From the NCBI GenBank assembly GCA_934045075.1, contig OW203730.1:10902692-10966691 (forward strand): 64,000 nucleotides of DNA, given 5' to 3'. This DNA is from Yponomeuta sedellus. Lineage: Eukaryota; Arthropoda; Insecta; Lepidoptera; Yponomeutidae. Of the stretch, positions 22,063-32,106 are shown one piece after another (the first letter of the stretch is position 1; every line of letters starts with the position of its first letter). The notes beneath the pieces were generated by a model. That model ran no database searches and had not been told where the DNA came from. It saw only the letters and a program-made list of their open reading frames with translations. Made by a program: the position numbers and the translations under genes.

Positions 22063-22844
22063 AGTTAGACATAATTTTTTAACACAAATTAGCTGATTAT
22101 GATACGTTTCAATGACTGTACCCAAATACCTTAGTTCAAAGTTGATGTCGACACGGCTTTACTAGGCTTTATTTTGTTCACTATTAAAAGCCTCCATAGC
22201 ATGCTTATTCCATAAAATAATGAACACGCTATAGTAAATTACAGCACAAACCGTGTTTTGTTTTCTTTGGCAATTAAAAGGGGCTGTAATGTTAATGAGT
22301 TACGGCCTATATTTCCTTGGCGTACTTTTAGCGTGTCATATTAAAAGACAGGGGAGCAGGTTGCTGCCATGGGCTTGCACAGTCGGGGTTAACAGCGAGT
22401 GCACTCTGAGTTGCTAAAATTTCACGACTCCGCTCCAACCTTTGATCTGAATATTTTATGGGTTATATTTGAATGTACTTTAATATGGAGGTGTCCTTCT
22501 TTTTTAGCTTATATGTTTAGAGCTAGATTATTTTAAAACAAATCGATGGCTCTATAATTTTACGGCGAGTAACTTTCCCGTTTATATAAATAAATCATCT
22601 TGAACGGTTGAAGAATTAAAAAAATCTGCCATTAACTGTTATTTAATTATATAGTGAATTAATTAATTAATGATAGTCAATTTACAAATAGTTCTATTTA
22701 TATTGGAGCAATAGTTACTTTCAAAGTACTTTAGAATGAGTCATATATTTTAAGGCGGTGAGCCGATAACGATGAATGTCGTAACATGTGATATGACCAA
22801 CATATTATTAAGACTTTGTTAGACCGTCCACAATTGAGCAGCTA
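22063..22844. other. Non-coding, no feature seen
   Basis: AT-rich DNA with no recognisable content. Confidence 0.3.
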
Positions 22845-23225
22845 AAGTAAGTAGTAATATAGTAATAGTCAACTTGCCGGAGACCTTGAGTTCGATTTCC
22901 ATTACTTGCCGCCATACATTTGTATAAATGTGCTCAGTTTGGATGTATTTCCTTGTTTGTGACGTCCTTGCCTTGACGAGTTCTTGAATGGAGACCGCGA
23001 CTCGGCAAACGTAGTGTAGGACGCCCTCCGACTAGGTGGTATGACGATCTGCAAAAAACTGCAGGCAGATTCTGCATCCGGCAAGCTGAAGACAGGACAG
23101 CGTAGGACTATGTCCAGCAGTGGACTAGTACAGCCTGACGACGACGACGACATCCTTGCCTGGTTACCATATCACAGGGTATCCTAGTTTGGGACCAGGG
23201 AAGCTGTTTTTGTTGTGTAGAAGCT
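22845..23225 (+). repeat. tRNA-type SINE split by a LINE fragment
   Basis: The left part carries a B-box-like agaccttgagttcgatttcc and ttgccgccatacatttgtat to gtttgtgacgtccttgcc. The right part resumes at tccttgcc and continues tggttaccatatcacagggt atcctagtttgggac. The two halves form one SINE of the same family as 1686-1830 when the insertion at 22973-23152 is taken out. Confidence 0.7.
22973..23152 (+). mobile_element. LINE 3' end, 180 bp, inserted in a SINE with 8-bp TSD, (GAC)n tail
   Basis: tccttgcc flanks it at 22965-22972 and 23153-23160. In a frame-corrected reading the piece encodes the C-terminus of a LINE ORF2 (ending YVQQWTST) and then runs into gacgacgacgacga. It shares tatgtccagcagtggacta and the trinucleotide tail with insertions at 38897-39093 and 51503-51666, both on the opposite strand. 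Confidence 0.82.
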
Positions 23226-24065
23226 ACTACTTTATTTATTTTAGTAATTTATCAAAGTCCACAGCACAAAATAGCAAAAGAGGTAATTAATATAGGCCAA
23301 ACTTGAGCGAATTCCGAACAAATATTTTTGAATTAATCTTATTTACAAAGCACAGTAGCGTTTTACCTGGGCTTGGTAGATGGTGATGTTTTTTATTGTT
23401 ATAAGTTAATAATCATGGTTGTCTCTCTGAATCCCTGCTGGGTTGTTGAAGCGAAAACCTTGGCATGTAGACCATAATTTCTTAAAGAACACTATTAGCT
23501 GTTAATGCATTAAAATATTAACTCGTTAAAATTGGATCCTGCGCAAAGTTAAAGGTCAGAAAGTATTCATAAAGAACTTTTGGCGTCAGCTCATTTGTTG
23601 TTCGAGAAATTGTGTGTTTTTTATATTTATTTATAACATAATACAGGTGATACAGTACATTAAAACTTGCCAAAGTTTTAAGTTTCATGGTGAGAGATCG
23701 CTCGTTTGTTACATTCGTAATTATTTACCTATTATAAATGTAAGTACATCATGCCTATTGTAATAGAAAACCACTATGATGCAAAAAGCGAATACTAAAA
23801 AATAAAATGAAACGAGATTTTACTAGACTACTCTTGTTAAATCTCGTTTGATTTTATCTTTAACAGACTTAAGCATAACTTATGATTTGGCGTCAACACT
23901 TTAATCTAATTAAATACTTTTGTATTCTGATGGCTATTGTGTGCGTATGTGTACATAGAGCAAAATAAATTAGAAAGAACTGCCTCATATAGAAAGTAAT
24001 TGAGAACTTAATTTAATATTTACTCTACGTACAATGAGTTCAATTCCTTACATAGATAGATAGTT
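23226..24065. other. AT-rich, no feature seen
   Basis: No gene or named repeat. Confidence 0.3.
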
Positions 24066-24262
24066 TTTTTAACATTTACATACAGACACATACATTGCTT
24101 CTAGCCCCATACTAGGATACCCTGTGTCGTGGGAACCAGAAACAGCGACGACACAAACATGTAAACATCCAAGACCTGGGTTTTTTTTTTTCGTTCCCCA
24201 GCCGGGGTTCGAACCCGGGACCTCTTGCGTGGTAGGCGCTACCGCTGAGCTACATAGGTCGT
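24066..24262 (-). repeat. tRNA-derived SINE, second family, intact head
   Basis: The minus strand begins gacgacctatgtagctcagc ggtagcgcc (A-box), then aggtcccgggttcgaacccc (B-box), a run of A and ccaggtcttggatgtttaca. It continues ccacgacacagggtatccta gtatggggcta and a 3' end gtatgtgtctgtatgtaaat. An A/T-rich run borders the 3' end. The tRNA-like head is the best of this family in the window. The open frames on both strands that span it are fortuitous. Confidence 0.8.
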
Positions 24263-24596
24263 CAAAAGTTATACACATACGTTATACACATACACAGTTT
24301 TTGGTGGATTTGAAAACCACTCCGTCCAACTAGGCTAGTGAGCCATACGGCTCACTTCCATACTTATTTAGTTCGATAGCTGCACTCTGTAGCTTGTGGA
24401 AAGCGTTTAAAGTGGACCTCTCCCGCGGCTCACCGGTGAGTCCCACGGCGTGAATGGCACAGTGAGGTGAGGCTCACCGGTGTGCCACATGACCTGAATG
24501 GAAATACTCGAAATTTGACGCGGCTTTCAACGTGTTAATCATTGTGATATACCTGCCATGTATATAAATAAACATTTATTTGAACTATACAGTTCG

Positions 24597-24655
24597 TAAT
24601 AGTTTTTTCGGAACCCCATGTGTGCGAGTCCAACTCGCACTTAGCTGTTTTTTAC
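24597..24655 (-). repeat. Fragment of a gtgcgagt/ggttccg repeat
   Basis: On the minus strand it reads agtgcgagttggactcgcac acatggggttccga. The inner part is self-complementary (gtgcgagt ... actcgcac). A diverged copy on the plus strand is at about 55085-55130 (gcaagtcggatttgtaca ... gagtttcgtaca). Confidence 0.5.
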
Positions 24656-25194
24656 ATTAGAAAGTAGTACAAAATGCCGCTCTATGCAAACCCATAAAAC
24701 GTGTGCTATGCTAGTGGAAATTACACAAACATACAGAAGTGCTAAACGACTTAAAATACTTATATTTTCAAGTCATCTATTTGTCTAAAATTATTAACAT
24801 GCAGTAGGTACTATTTAGAGCTCTCTCTAACTTTTTTCTGAGAAGCATAACCTTTGTAATTTTTCGTTAAGAAAATTAGATCAGACTTCAGCATACTTAG
24901 TAGTTTATGGCTGCCTGACATTGGTATGTCAGGCTTGCTTAGGCTCGAGTTACTAAGTCAATCTAGCTTGACTTATAGAGGTACTAGTACATGGGCTATT
25001 ACACATTTAGTATAATTAACACAAAATAATCATGAACCCGGACTTCATAACCATGGAAACCAAAGAAAGAAATCCCAAACATGGAAAAATACCCAATCAA
25101 AGGTTGTTCTGTACAAAGTAAAGTACGGCAGATCCAGCGAAAATTTAACTCACCACGGTCAGTTTTGGGCATCAAACGTGTAACCGCTAGACCA
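24656..25194. other. Non-coding, no feature seen
   Basis: No recognisable gene or repeat. Confidence 0.3.
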
Positions 25195-25500
25195 AAGATA
25201 TATTCGAACACTGTCGACAAATTACGAATAGTTAAACATATAGAAGGCAGGAAGGAGACCCAGGTTTGATTCCCAGTGCAGGCATATACCAATGACTTTG
25301 TTGTAAGTTATGTACATTAGTGAAGCTATGGTAGTAATACCACTCGCTAACTGTGAAGGAAAACATCGTGAGGAAACATGAGTGTTCAAATACTTCAGCG
25401 CATGAAATTGCAAATCCGTGGCGGGCACGCGTGGTAATTAAGCCCATACTCTCTCTCAGAGAGAAGCCCTGGAGTGGGACGTTTGTGGACCACATATACA
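25195..25500 (+). repeat. Third SINE-like family, long copy
   Basis: The order of motifs is gttaaacatatagaaggcag, acccaggtttgattcccagt (B-box-like), ctcgctaactgtgaaggaaa acatcgtgaggaaac, gcatgaaattgcaaatccgt ggcgggcacgcgtg, taattaagcccatactctct and gtgggacgt. The same order, diverged, is found on the minus strand at 28850-28985, 41273-41480 and 42838-43165, and on the plus strand at 56805-57040. The B-box suggests a tRNA origin. Confidence 0.7.
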
Positions 25501-25755
25501 AAAAATAGGAGGCAACTTATAAAATATGCCTACCTAACTTTCTTTTTGTAGTGAGTAAGTCACTGTAGGTTATTGCCTAACTTTCTCATGTAAAGAACCA
25601 GGTGGCTGATGCACCGTGAAATGAGTGAACGGTGTGTAGTTTTAAGCATGGACCATTACAGCGACAAGTGCTTATAAAACAACCTTTGTTTGCGTCCCCG
25701 AACCTCGTACAAATATTTATCGGAAGCGCTTTTGACGACACAAAGTTTAAAAATA

Positions 25756-25850
25756 CAGAAGGCCGCATTGGCTGTGTACGGGCGCCATATTTTGATTAGA
25801 CCCAGAAGGCCGCATTGGCTGTATACGGATGGTATATTTTGTTGATTCGA
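25756..25850 (+). repeat. Two-unit tandem repeat, about 47 bp
   Basis: cagaaggccgcattggctgt starts at 25756 and again at 25803. Both units run on to an attttgattaga / ttttgttgattcga end with a few substitutions between them. Confidence 0.75.
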
Positions 25851-25981
25851 TAGCTAAGTTCACACACAGAACAAATTCAATTCGCTAGAAAACGAGTGCT
25901 TAAAGCCGCTTCTAGAGGAGCAATTCCCTTACAAACGTGGTTTGGTTTTTATTGACAATCAATCATACTTAACTTACTTAC

Positions 25982-26215
25982 TCATTAAAACGTAGCCTAT
26001 GTGTTAATCCAGGGTGTCAGCTAACTCTATACCAAAGGGTCTAGCAGGCTAAGGGAACAAGATTGGCCCACGAAAGTGTTTAATATTTGACCAGTATTGA
26101 ATTCCAGTATTTCTCTTAGCCTGCTAGACCCTTAATAAAATCGTTACAGTGGCTTAGACATGAAGAACTAACAAACATACATTCACAAGCTTTCGCAGTT
26201 ATAATATAAGCGTGA
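25982..26215 (+). repeat. Dispersed repeat (ggtgtcagctaactc family) split by a foldback insert
   Basis: The repeat reads to ctctataccaaa, is broken, and resumes ttaataaaatcg through agacatgaagaactaacaaa catacattcacaagctttcg to ataatataagcgtgatatga. The uninterrupted copy at 26470-26615 reads accaaattttattaaaatcg across the same point. Confidence 0.7.
26035..26133. mobile_element. Small foldback element, 99 bp, perfect 19-bp inverted ends
   Basis: aagggtctagcaggctaag at 26035-26053 is the exact reverse complement of 26115-26133. The interior has no coding potential. It interrupts another repeat, so it is the younger insertion. A target duplication is not clear, because the flank is a homopolymer-rich accaaatttta site. 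Confidence 0.75.
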
Positions 26216-26228
26216 TATGATGATTAGT

Positions 26229-26435
26229 AAACCTGATTAGAGGCTAAAAATTTCACCCATGCCGGGATTCGAACCCGCGACCTCTGGCTATCCGTGCCAG
26301 CGCTCTTTTCAACTGGGCGACTCACCTTTCTTCATTTCCTGTATTACGTACAGGCAGCGACATCTGGCTGAAGGTGGTCTAAATAGGTTTTTAAAAATTG
26401 TCCTTAGCACGGGTTAGTGCATTAAAAAGAATATA
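26229..26435 (+). repeat. tRNA-like SINE, copy 6, 5'-inverted form in one 12-bp TSD
   Basis: atgatgattagt lies at 26217-26228 and 26436-26447. Between them, the left segment is the reverse complement of 5' module, tRNA-like head and body (aggctaaaaatttcacccat ... cgtacaggcagcgacatctg). The right segment is body and tail in sense orientation (ctaaataggtttttaaaaat ... ttagtgcattaaaaagaata). One target duplication around both orientations shows a single insertion event with a 5' inversion. Confidence 0.88.
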
Positions 26436-26469
26436 ATGATGATTAGTGTTATAAATTGTGTGTTCGCAG

Positions 26470-26615
26470 TAAAATATATTTTACCGCAGTAAAACGTAGC
26501 CTACGTGTTAGTTCAGGGTGTCAGCTGGCTCCGTACCAAATTTTATTAAAATCGATCCAACCTTTTAGACGTGAAGAAGTAACAGACATACACACTCATA
26601 AGTGTGCAATTAAAG
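26470..26615 (+). repeat. Dispersed repeat (ggtgtcagctaactc family)
   Basis: Continuous copy: gcagtaaaacgtagcctacg, tcagggtgtcagctggctcc, gtaccaaattttattaaaat cgatcc, agacgtgaagaagtaacaga. Confidence 0.65.
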
Positions 26616-28849
26616 TACAATTAAAACTACGATTGTATGGGAGTCACTTTTTGTGGCCTTTCTAAGTATCAGTAGAAAACAGCAAGTGTTTTCAGAAAAA
26701 AAAAACTAGTTATAAAGGCCTTTCGTTTTCATTTCAGCTTGTCGATACTTAGCACTCTCCTAATGCCCTTCCGAACCAGCCAATCGGATACGCGTTTGGA
26801 ATCTTCTGAATTCAAACATTGGTAATATAGTCGGCTCGAATGCAGTGGACGTAAGGAAAATTATAGAGCGACGAATTAACCTTCTCGGGTCATTTGATAT
26901 CTATAAAGTGATTCTTCTGTATGAGTCCTATATTACCTACAAAATGGTTATCGGAAGCTCATTATGTCAACCGTAAGCAGAATGATTGACGTGCTCTCAA
27001 TCTTCAAGATAAGTTCTGTGATATGGACCTTTATTAATTGATTTATATTTTATTTATTTATCTTTGTACTATGTATTATTGAATACAACATGAGACATTG
27101 GTCTCAAGCGTTGCTAATGATCAAGAACGCCTTCACAAAAAGTGGAACATTTCGTTCTGTTGAGATGTTTTGTCGAAGAGGAGTTGAAAGATAACTACTT
27201 CCAGTTAATTATTTCTATTAGCAATAATAATATGTATGTTTACCCTGTAATATTCTGAAAGTATTCCTTATTGGAAAATGGCAGATACTATTGAATTTAA
27301 TTATGAAGGTTTGTTCATTGTAATACATATAGATATAAAATGGCATTAATATTAAAATTAGCCATAATATTTACAAAAAATATAAGCCCTATATAAAAAA
27401 TACCGTCCTTATTTAAATAAATATCTATAGTTATATATTAAAGGGACTAATCGCGAATATTTAGTTTTTATAACTATGTATGACATTGCGAGTCGTTAAG
27501 AAATACAATTTTTATTATTTTCCTAATGTACAATGAACCCTATTCTGTTAATTTCTTATTTTACTACGTAGTGACCTTAGCAGTGATAAGAGTGCACATT
27601 TATTAAAAAAGCATCATCATATGTCGGTCTCAATATTTCTGCTGCGTTATTTTAAATAAACAGTTTGATTCAATTGTGGTTCATTCTTAGAAATGTACTT
27701 GTAAATGCTACTAGGTATTTAACAGTGGCACCTTTTTACAACATTTTAGTTACTACTTTTTTTTTAAAACTCAAAATTTTAAATTACATCACCAACTTTA
27801 TATTTATTTTGGATTTTGACTGAGTGTCGTACGACTGGAAGTATACATTTAATTATTTCACCTCAAGAACCCTCATAGGTGCCGTCTACTAACAGACGTG
27901 AAATTTCTCAATGCTTTTCTCATAAATATCTCCAAATGACTCTCCAAATATTCACATAAATATTATGCCAAGTGTCACGACACTGCACCCACTCGAGCAC
28001 TTCGCATCGCATTGAGGAGCTAAATACTGTTTTTATTTATAAAGTGGTTTTGTTTAACATGAAAAATGATAAGGACCACCCGGCGTGCTTTTGTACCAGA
28101 GAGAGCAAACATTGGTCTGAGGGCCTATCGTGAATCAATTGCAACGCTTGGCGATACGAAAGCTAACCGAGCTCAGATTGATATTTAGATTGATCGTAGC
28201 ATTCGTTACAATTTTTTTTATGAACCTACTGTGCTTTTGTACGTGTAATTATCATTAAAAAGTAATTTTGAAGGTGTCAGTGCAATTTGTAAATTATCAC
28301 CAATGTCTACCAATTCAGATCACCGCTCTTAACGTAGCAGTTGATTCGCAATAGGCCCTCTGATCCGCTTTACGCAAACAGCCAGCAGTTGGTACGCCTC
28401 AAAACAAACGGTACAAGGCAAGCAAACATTTTAACAATCGAAGAAAGGGCTTTTGAATTCAATATTCTTTTTTTATTGCTTCACACTTCTTAACAAAAGC
28501 CCAATTTATTTTTTTCTCAGCGAGAGAAAGACCAATAAAATAAAAGAATGATTTCTTTTCTCTCCACTCACGAATGTAGTTCAATTTCACACTCTATCAA
28601 AAACATTGTGTGTAAACCAGCGGTTGGTAAGCTTTTAAGGCTATGGAACATCAACAAACAGCTTTATGTTACGGAACCCCACAATTATAAAAATATTAAA
28701 TTCAAGATTTGACTTCAATTTAAGTTACTACCACTGTGCCATTACATTAATGCAACATTATATTTCTATCTGAGATATTATAATACAAATACAAAATAAT
28801 AAGGTAGCCTGTATACCTACGTGTACAGGCTACATTAGAAAACATGGGC
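26616..28849. other. AT-rich, no feature seen
   Basis: More than 2 kb without a credible ORF, splice-linked exon chain or repeat that I can name. Confidence 0.3.
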
Positions 28850-28985
28850 TTAATTACGGTGTCCGTCCACCGCGGATTAGCAATTTCAAGTGCAAACTTC
28901 AGTATATGAACGCCGCAGGCACTCAGGTTACCTCACAGTGTTTTCATTCACGATTAACGAGTGGTATGGCAAATCCACAAGTTTC
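28850..28985 (-). repeat. Third SINE-like family, partial copy
   Basis: On the minus strand the motifs gccataccactcgttaatcg, gtgaggtaacctgagtgcct, gaaattgctaatccgcggtg and ccgtaattaagccc are in the same order as in the copy at 25195-25500. Confidence 0.6.
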
Positions 28986-29039
28986 TTAACAGTCGACGAA
29001 TCGAACGATTCATTGACAAATGTAACCAAAGGGGTTCCA

Positions 29040-29464
29040 GTGACGTTTCCACGGAACTCTTTGGTGCCGCGGAGCCCACTTTAGGAATCGCTGCACCGAA
29101 CTGTCACGTCTCACAACTCACATAAAAACAGGGAACAACGTTATCCATTCACCCCTCGACAAAAACGGCATCAACCCTGAAAACGCTCGCGGGCTAGACG
29201 AAAAAAGTTTTCGTTTCCGGCATCCGCCCCTCAGTGCAATACTTCCGTGCCAGCCTAAGCCGCAGCATAGAAAACCTTGTACTCTGTATATAGTTTTCCG
29301 TCAGTATGCAAGTGTGCTCCTCAGTGCTTTGCCGGGCTGTGGCGCGTTTGGAAAAGCGTAGTCGAAACATGAACGCTGCAGACGTTTCGCGATCCCCTTG
29401 TGTTGATAACATGCACGCTATGGAACTGATGGCACCGCAGGCGCCCTCGCCCACCTATTTGTAA
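29040..29464 (+). other. GC-elevated block with a 52-codon ORF
   Basis: This 400-bp block is clearly less AT-rich than its flanks. It holds a small ATG frame at 29306-29464 (starts MQVCSSVLCRAVARLEKRSR, ends PQAPSPTYL then TAA). It could be a leader or first exon of a gene whose other exons I cannot identify, or a promoter-associated block. The frame has no domain. The open frame on the opposite strand is equally unsupported. Confidence 0.2.
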
Positions 29465-29969
29465 TTTAGTTAAAAATATGGAAACAGATAACGTGGAGGG
29501 GAACACTTTATTTATGGCTAATTCCACAACATTGTAACTCGTTCGCTTTAAGCGATGGCTATTCTTTTTGGAGATAAATCCGAACTGCCTGAAGCTCGTT
29601 TGCACGTAGTTTAAACAAGTGTAATGTTGTGTCAAATGTACCCACAAAGATTAAATGTCACAATAATTTGGTTTGAACTTTTCGTAGCCCTGTGGAATGG
29701 AAATTAATTTCGACGCAATTGCTTTAGCAAAACAGCGCGACGTGCTGAGGTAACATTAATACGAATTTAAAACTTCGGCATTTCGTACTGTACATTAGTA
29801 CTAAACTCTGTCTGCGTCATTCCTAATTTGAATCGTGATGGAAAATTGATCCTGCGTTTACTAATGTTTTCAGGAGACCGTATCCGAATTTCCTATTTTT
29901 CTTTTTTATTTCATACTCTAACGGGGTCTGTCTATCCGTTTGCCTGACTTTGTTAAATTACGTTGTAAA
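29465..29969. other. Non-coding, no feature seen
   Basis: No recognisable gene or repeat. Confidence 0.3.
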
Positions 29970-30073
29970 AGTGGTACAGTCTTACAACCCTCCACCAACC
30001 CGGACTTGGCCCTCGTGGTGGAGTATGGCCTAACATTCCTGTGATGCAGGGGTTGCATAAAAGGGTTGATATC
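29970..30073 (+). repeat. 5S rRNA-derived SINE, 3' tail only
   Basis: It reads cagtcttacaaccctccacc aacccggacttggccc, gtggagtatggcctaacatt, gatgcagggg and aagggttgatatcg. The 5S-like head and the middle are missing, which fits 5' truncation. Confidence 0.75.
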
Positions 30074-30398
30074 GAAAAGCGGTACTATTGAGTAAAGCTT
30101 TTACAACAAAGTAATGTTAGTACAATAAGTTCAATAAAAAACTCTGTGTCAGACTCTTGATGAGAGTCCCCAACGAAATGAAAGAAAATAAGTTTGTAAA
30201 CTAAATATTTTATATGAAAGCATAGAACAGACTCGTAGTTGGTCGAATTTTTTAAATGAAACTTATGCAGAAGGGCTATATACAGGTGATTTTCCAATAT
30301 ACGCTTCTCTCAATAACTTACTAAGACCTTAAGACTGCAGATATTTTTTTATCTAACCAAATTGCCTTCCGCCTCACGAGAGTGTAATGTCGCAATTA
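30074..30398. other. Non-coding, no feature seen
   Basis: AT-rich DNA; the minus-strand frame at 30085-30297 is unsupported. Confidence 0.3.
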
Positions 30399-30624
30399 CA
30401 GTCTGTTAGCTTTTAGAATATACCTCGGCTACTATCGGATAGAATCGGATATATTCGTGTAATAAAAATATCGGAACTAATATGACACTTAACTTTACAT
30501 AACTTTACAAAATAGTGAAAAAAAGTTTTATACAGAGCAGGAAGTAGTAGTACACTCGTGTGCTTTCGGCGAAAATTGAAGCGTACTCTAGAGCCCGAGG
30601 TATATTTTAGAAGCTAACAGACTG
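30399..30624. mobile_element. Tc1/mariner-type MITE, copy 2, 226 bp
   Basis: The ends cagtctgttagcttttagaa and cttctaaaatatacctcgg-type (reverse complement) form a 30-bp inverted repeat. TA flanks lie at 30397-30398 and 30625-30626. Alignment by eye with 16228-16453 shows the same length and scattered substitutions. Confidence 0.88.
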
Positions 30625-30703
30625 TACCACGTGTGCTTACCGCGGATTGATCAGTTAGCTCCAAATCTGTGATTAATTGTGTGCTGAGGAGCTAGACTAT
30701 TAA

Positions 30704-30753
30704 GGTATCGTAATGGAAGTTTTATTGTACCCTAAAACTTCCATTACGATACC
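30704..30753. repeat. Perfect 21-bp hairpin, 8-nt loop
   Basis: ggtatcgtaatggaagtttt plus a (30704-30724) is followed after ttgtaccc by its exact reverse complement (30733-30753). The geometry is short for an animal pre-miRNA, because the stem is perfect and the loop tiny. A foldback repeat core is more likely. Confidence 0.7.
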
Positions 30754-31324
30754 ACTCACGCATAGCCTAGGTATAGTTGAATCAGTCTAGACTAATTTAG
30801 AGGTCATATGAGTTTGCCCACCCACACAGCATAGGGCGCCGTCATTTAGCAATCAGGCAAATAACAGGCAGTAAAATGCCACAAATAAATACTTACTAGA
30901 ACAACCTCAGTTACCATATTATTATCGCTGATTTATATGACAAATCAATTACCATTAATAATACCCAATAACTCTAATGCCAATATCTCAAAGCAATTTA
31001 CGATATTATTATGACCTATTAGGAGTTGGGCTGTGTGGTTTCACTTTCCATTCGCGAATGTTATTTTCCTGTTTTTGTCGTGAGTAACTTTGGCACATAA
31101 ATTATATTGATATACAATTTTCGGGGAGGCAAAAAGATTCTTGAATGAGTTTAGAGGAAGTTTGAACCGGAAATTGAACCCTTGTAGTTGGCAGATATGG
31201 CTTACAACCGGTTTTTGAATTAATAATTTCGAGCGGGTTTTCTCTGTCGGATGCACATTTTAGCATTTTCAATTACCATAAAAACAAACTTTTGACGATG
31301 TAGAATAGTTCGGCACTAAAATAC
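30754..31324. other. AT-rich, no feature seen
   Basis: No recognisable gene or repeat. Confidence 0.3.
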
Positions 31325-31675
31325 ATACATACATAACCTCACGCCCATATATATCCCAGAGGGGTAGGCAGAGAGCAGGGACTGCCACTTGCCACGATCC
31401 TAACAGATCACCTTCGCTTCATCAACGTTCATAAGTCGTTGCATGCACGCACGCCGGTTCCGGGTACTTTTTATCTTCCCCTTTGCTAATACATCCCCTA
31501 TTTGGTCGATGTATGTCCGCCTGGGACGTCCCTTACCAGCCCTTCCACTCACATTCGCAATATATATTTGTTTCGTCAATCTTTCTTCCTTCATCCTCTC
31601 CACATGTCCAAACCTACGCAACATTCCTTTCTCAATTCTAGTCACTACATCCTCTTTCAGTCCACAACGTACTCA
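31325..31675 (-). pseudogene. LINE ORF2 C-terminal fragment, (ATAC)n-type tail
   Basis: The minus-strand frame 31400-31645 reads MTRIEKGMLRRFGHVERMKE, then KQIYIANVSGRAGKGRPRRT YIDQIGDVLAKG and NRRACMQRLMNVDEAKVIC. LRRFGHVERM and GRPRRTYIDQIG are the conserved post-RT motifs of RTE-like ORF2 proteins that are very common in Lepidoptera. The 3' side continues through a short UTR (gccctctgggatatatatgg gcgtgagg) to ttatgtatgtatgtat, a simple tail. RT and endonuclease are missing. The frame is intact over the part kept. Confidence 0.8.
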
Positions 31676-32017
31676 CTAAAATATCACATATGAAAAATCA
31701 CGGATATTTTAGAATTATTCATTTCCATTTATATCTTCTCTTTCAGTGCCTCTCTACTACGGTCGGCGTCAACTGTGCATATTCCTCTCTTCTCTTTGCT
31801 ATGCGAAACAGTCTATTCTCTAATATGACGAAGCCATGCTTTTCGTTTTCACTTTTTATTTTCATTTATGACGGCATAATTATGCCTCTGATTGGTGCGA
31901 TTGTACCTAAAAAAACTGAAAATAAAAGACCTAACTGTATATTTTATAAAATAGGTAAGTGATATAAATTAATTTTATAATTTTATATTTAAAAGTTTTA
32001 ATACTTTAAAATTTAAA
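31676..32017. other. AT-rich, no feature seen
   Basis: The plus-strand frame at 31690-31962 is AT-rich and hydrophobic by composition, with no domain. Confidence 0.3.
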
Positions 32018-32106
32018 AGTTAAACATAATATGTTTAACTAAATTTAAGCCTATTTAGTTGTTTGATAATAATATTATTATTATCAAACAACTAAATAGG
32101 CTTAAA
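32018..32106. repeat. Two adjacent perfect palindromes (23 and 63 nt)
   Basis: agttaaacat-aat-atgtttaact occupies 32018-32040. Directly after it, 32044-32074 (tttaagcctatttagttgtt...) is the exact reverse complement of 32076-32106 with a single-base centre at 32075. A 31-bp perfect stem with almost no loop would extrude as a cruciform or indicate a foldback element. Confidence 0.8.

Noticed and set aside
24069..24333. Overlapping 69-codon frames on both strands
   Set aside because: They are translations of a tRNA-derived SINE; the GSNPG-like string comes from the B-box.
29194..29454. 86-codon minus-strand ORF
   Set aside because: It lies in a GC-elevated block where both strands are open; no domain or splice context.
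30704..30753. Pre-miRNA
   Set aside because: The stem is perfect and only 21 bp with an 8-nt loop; animal pre-miRNAs have longer, imperfect stems.
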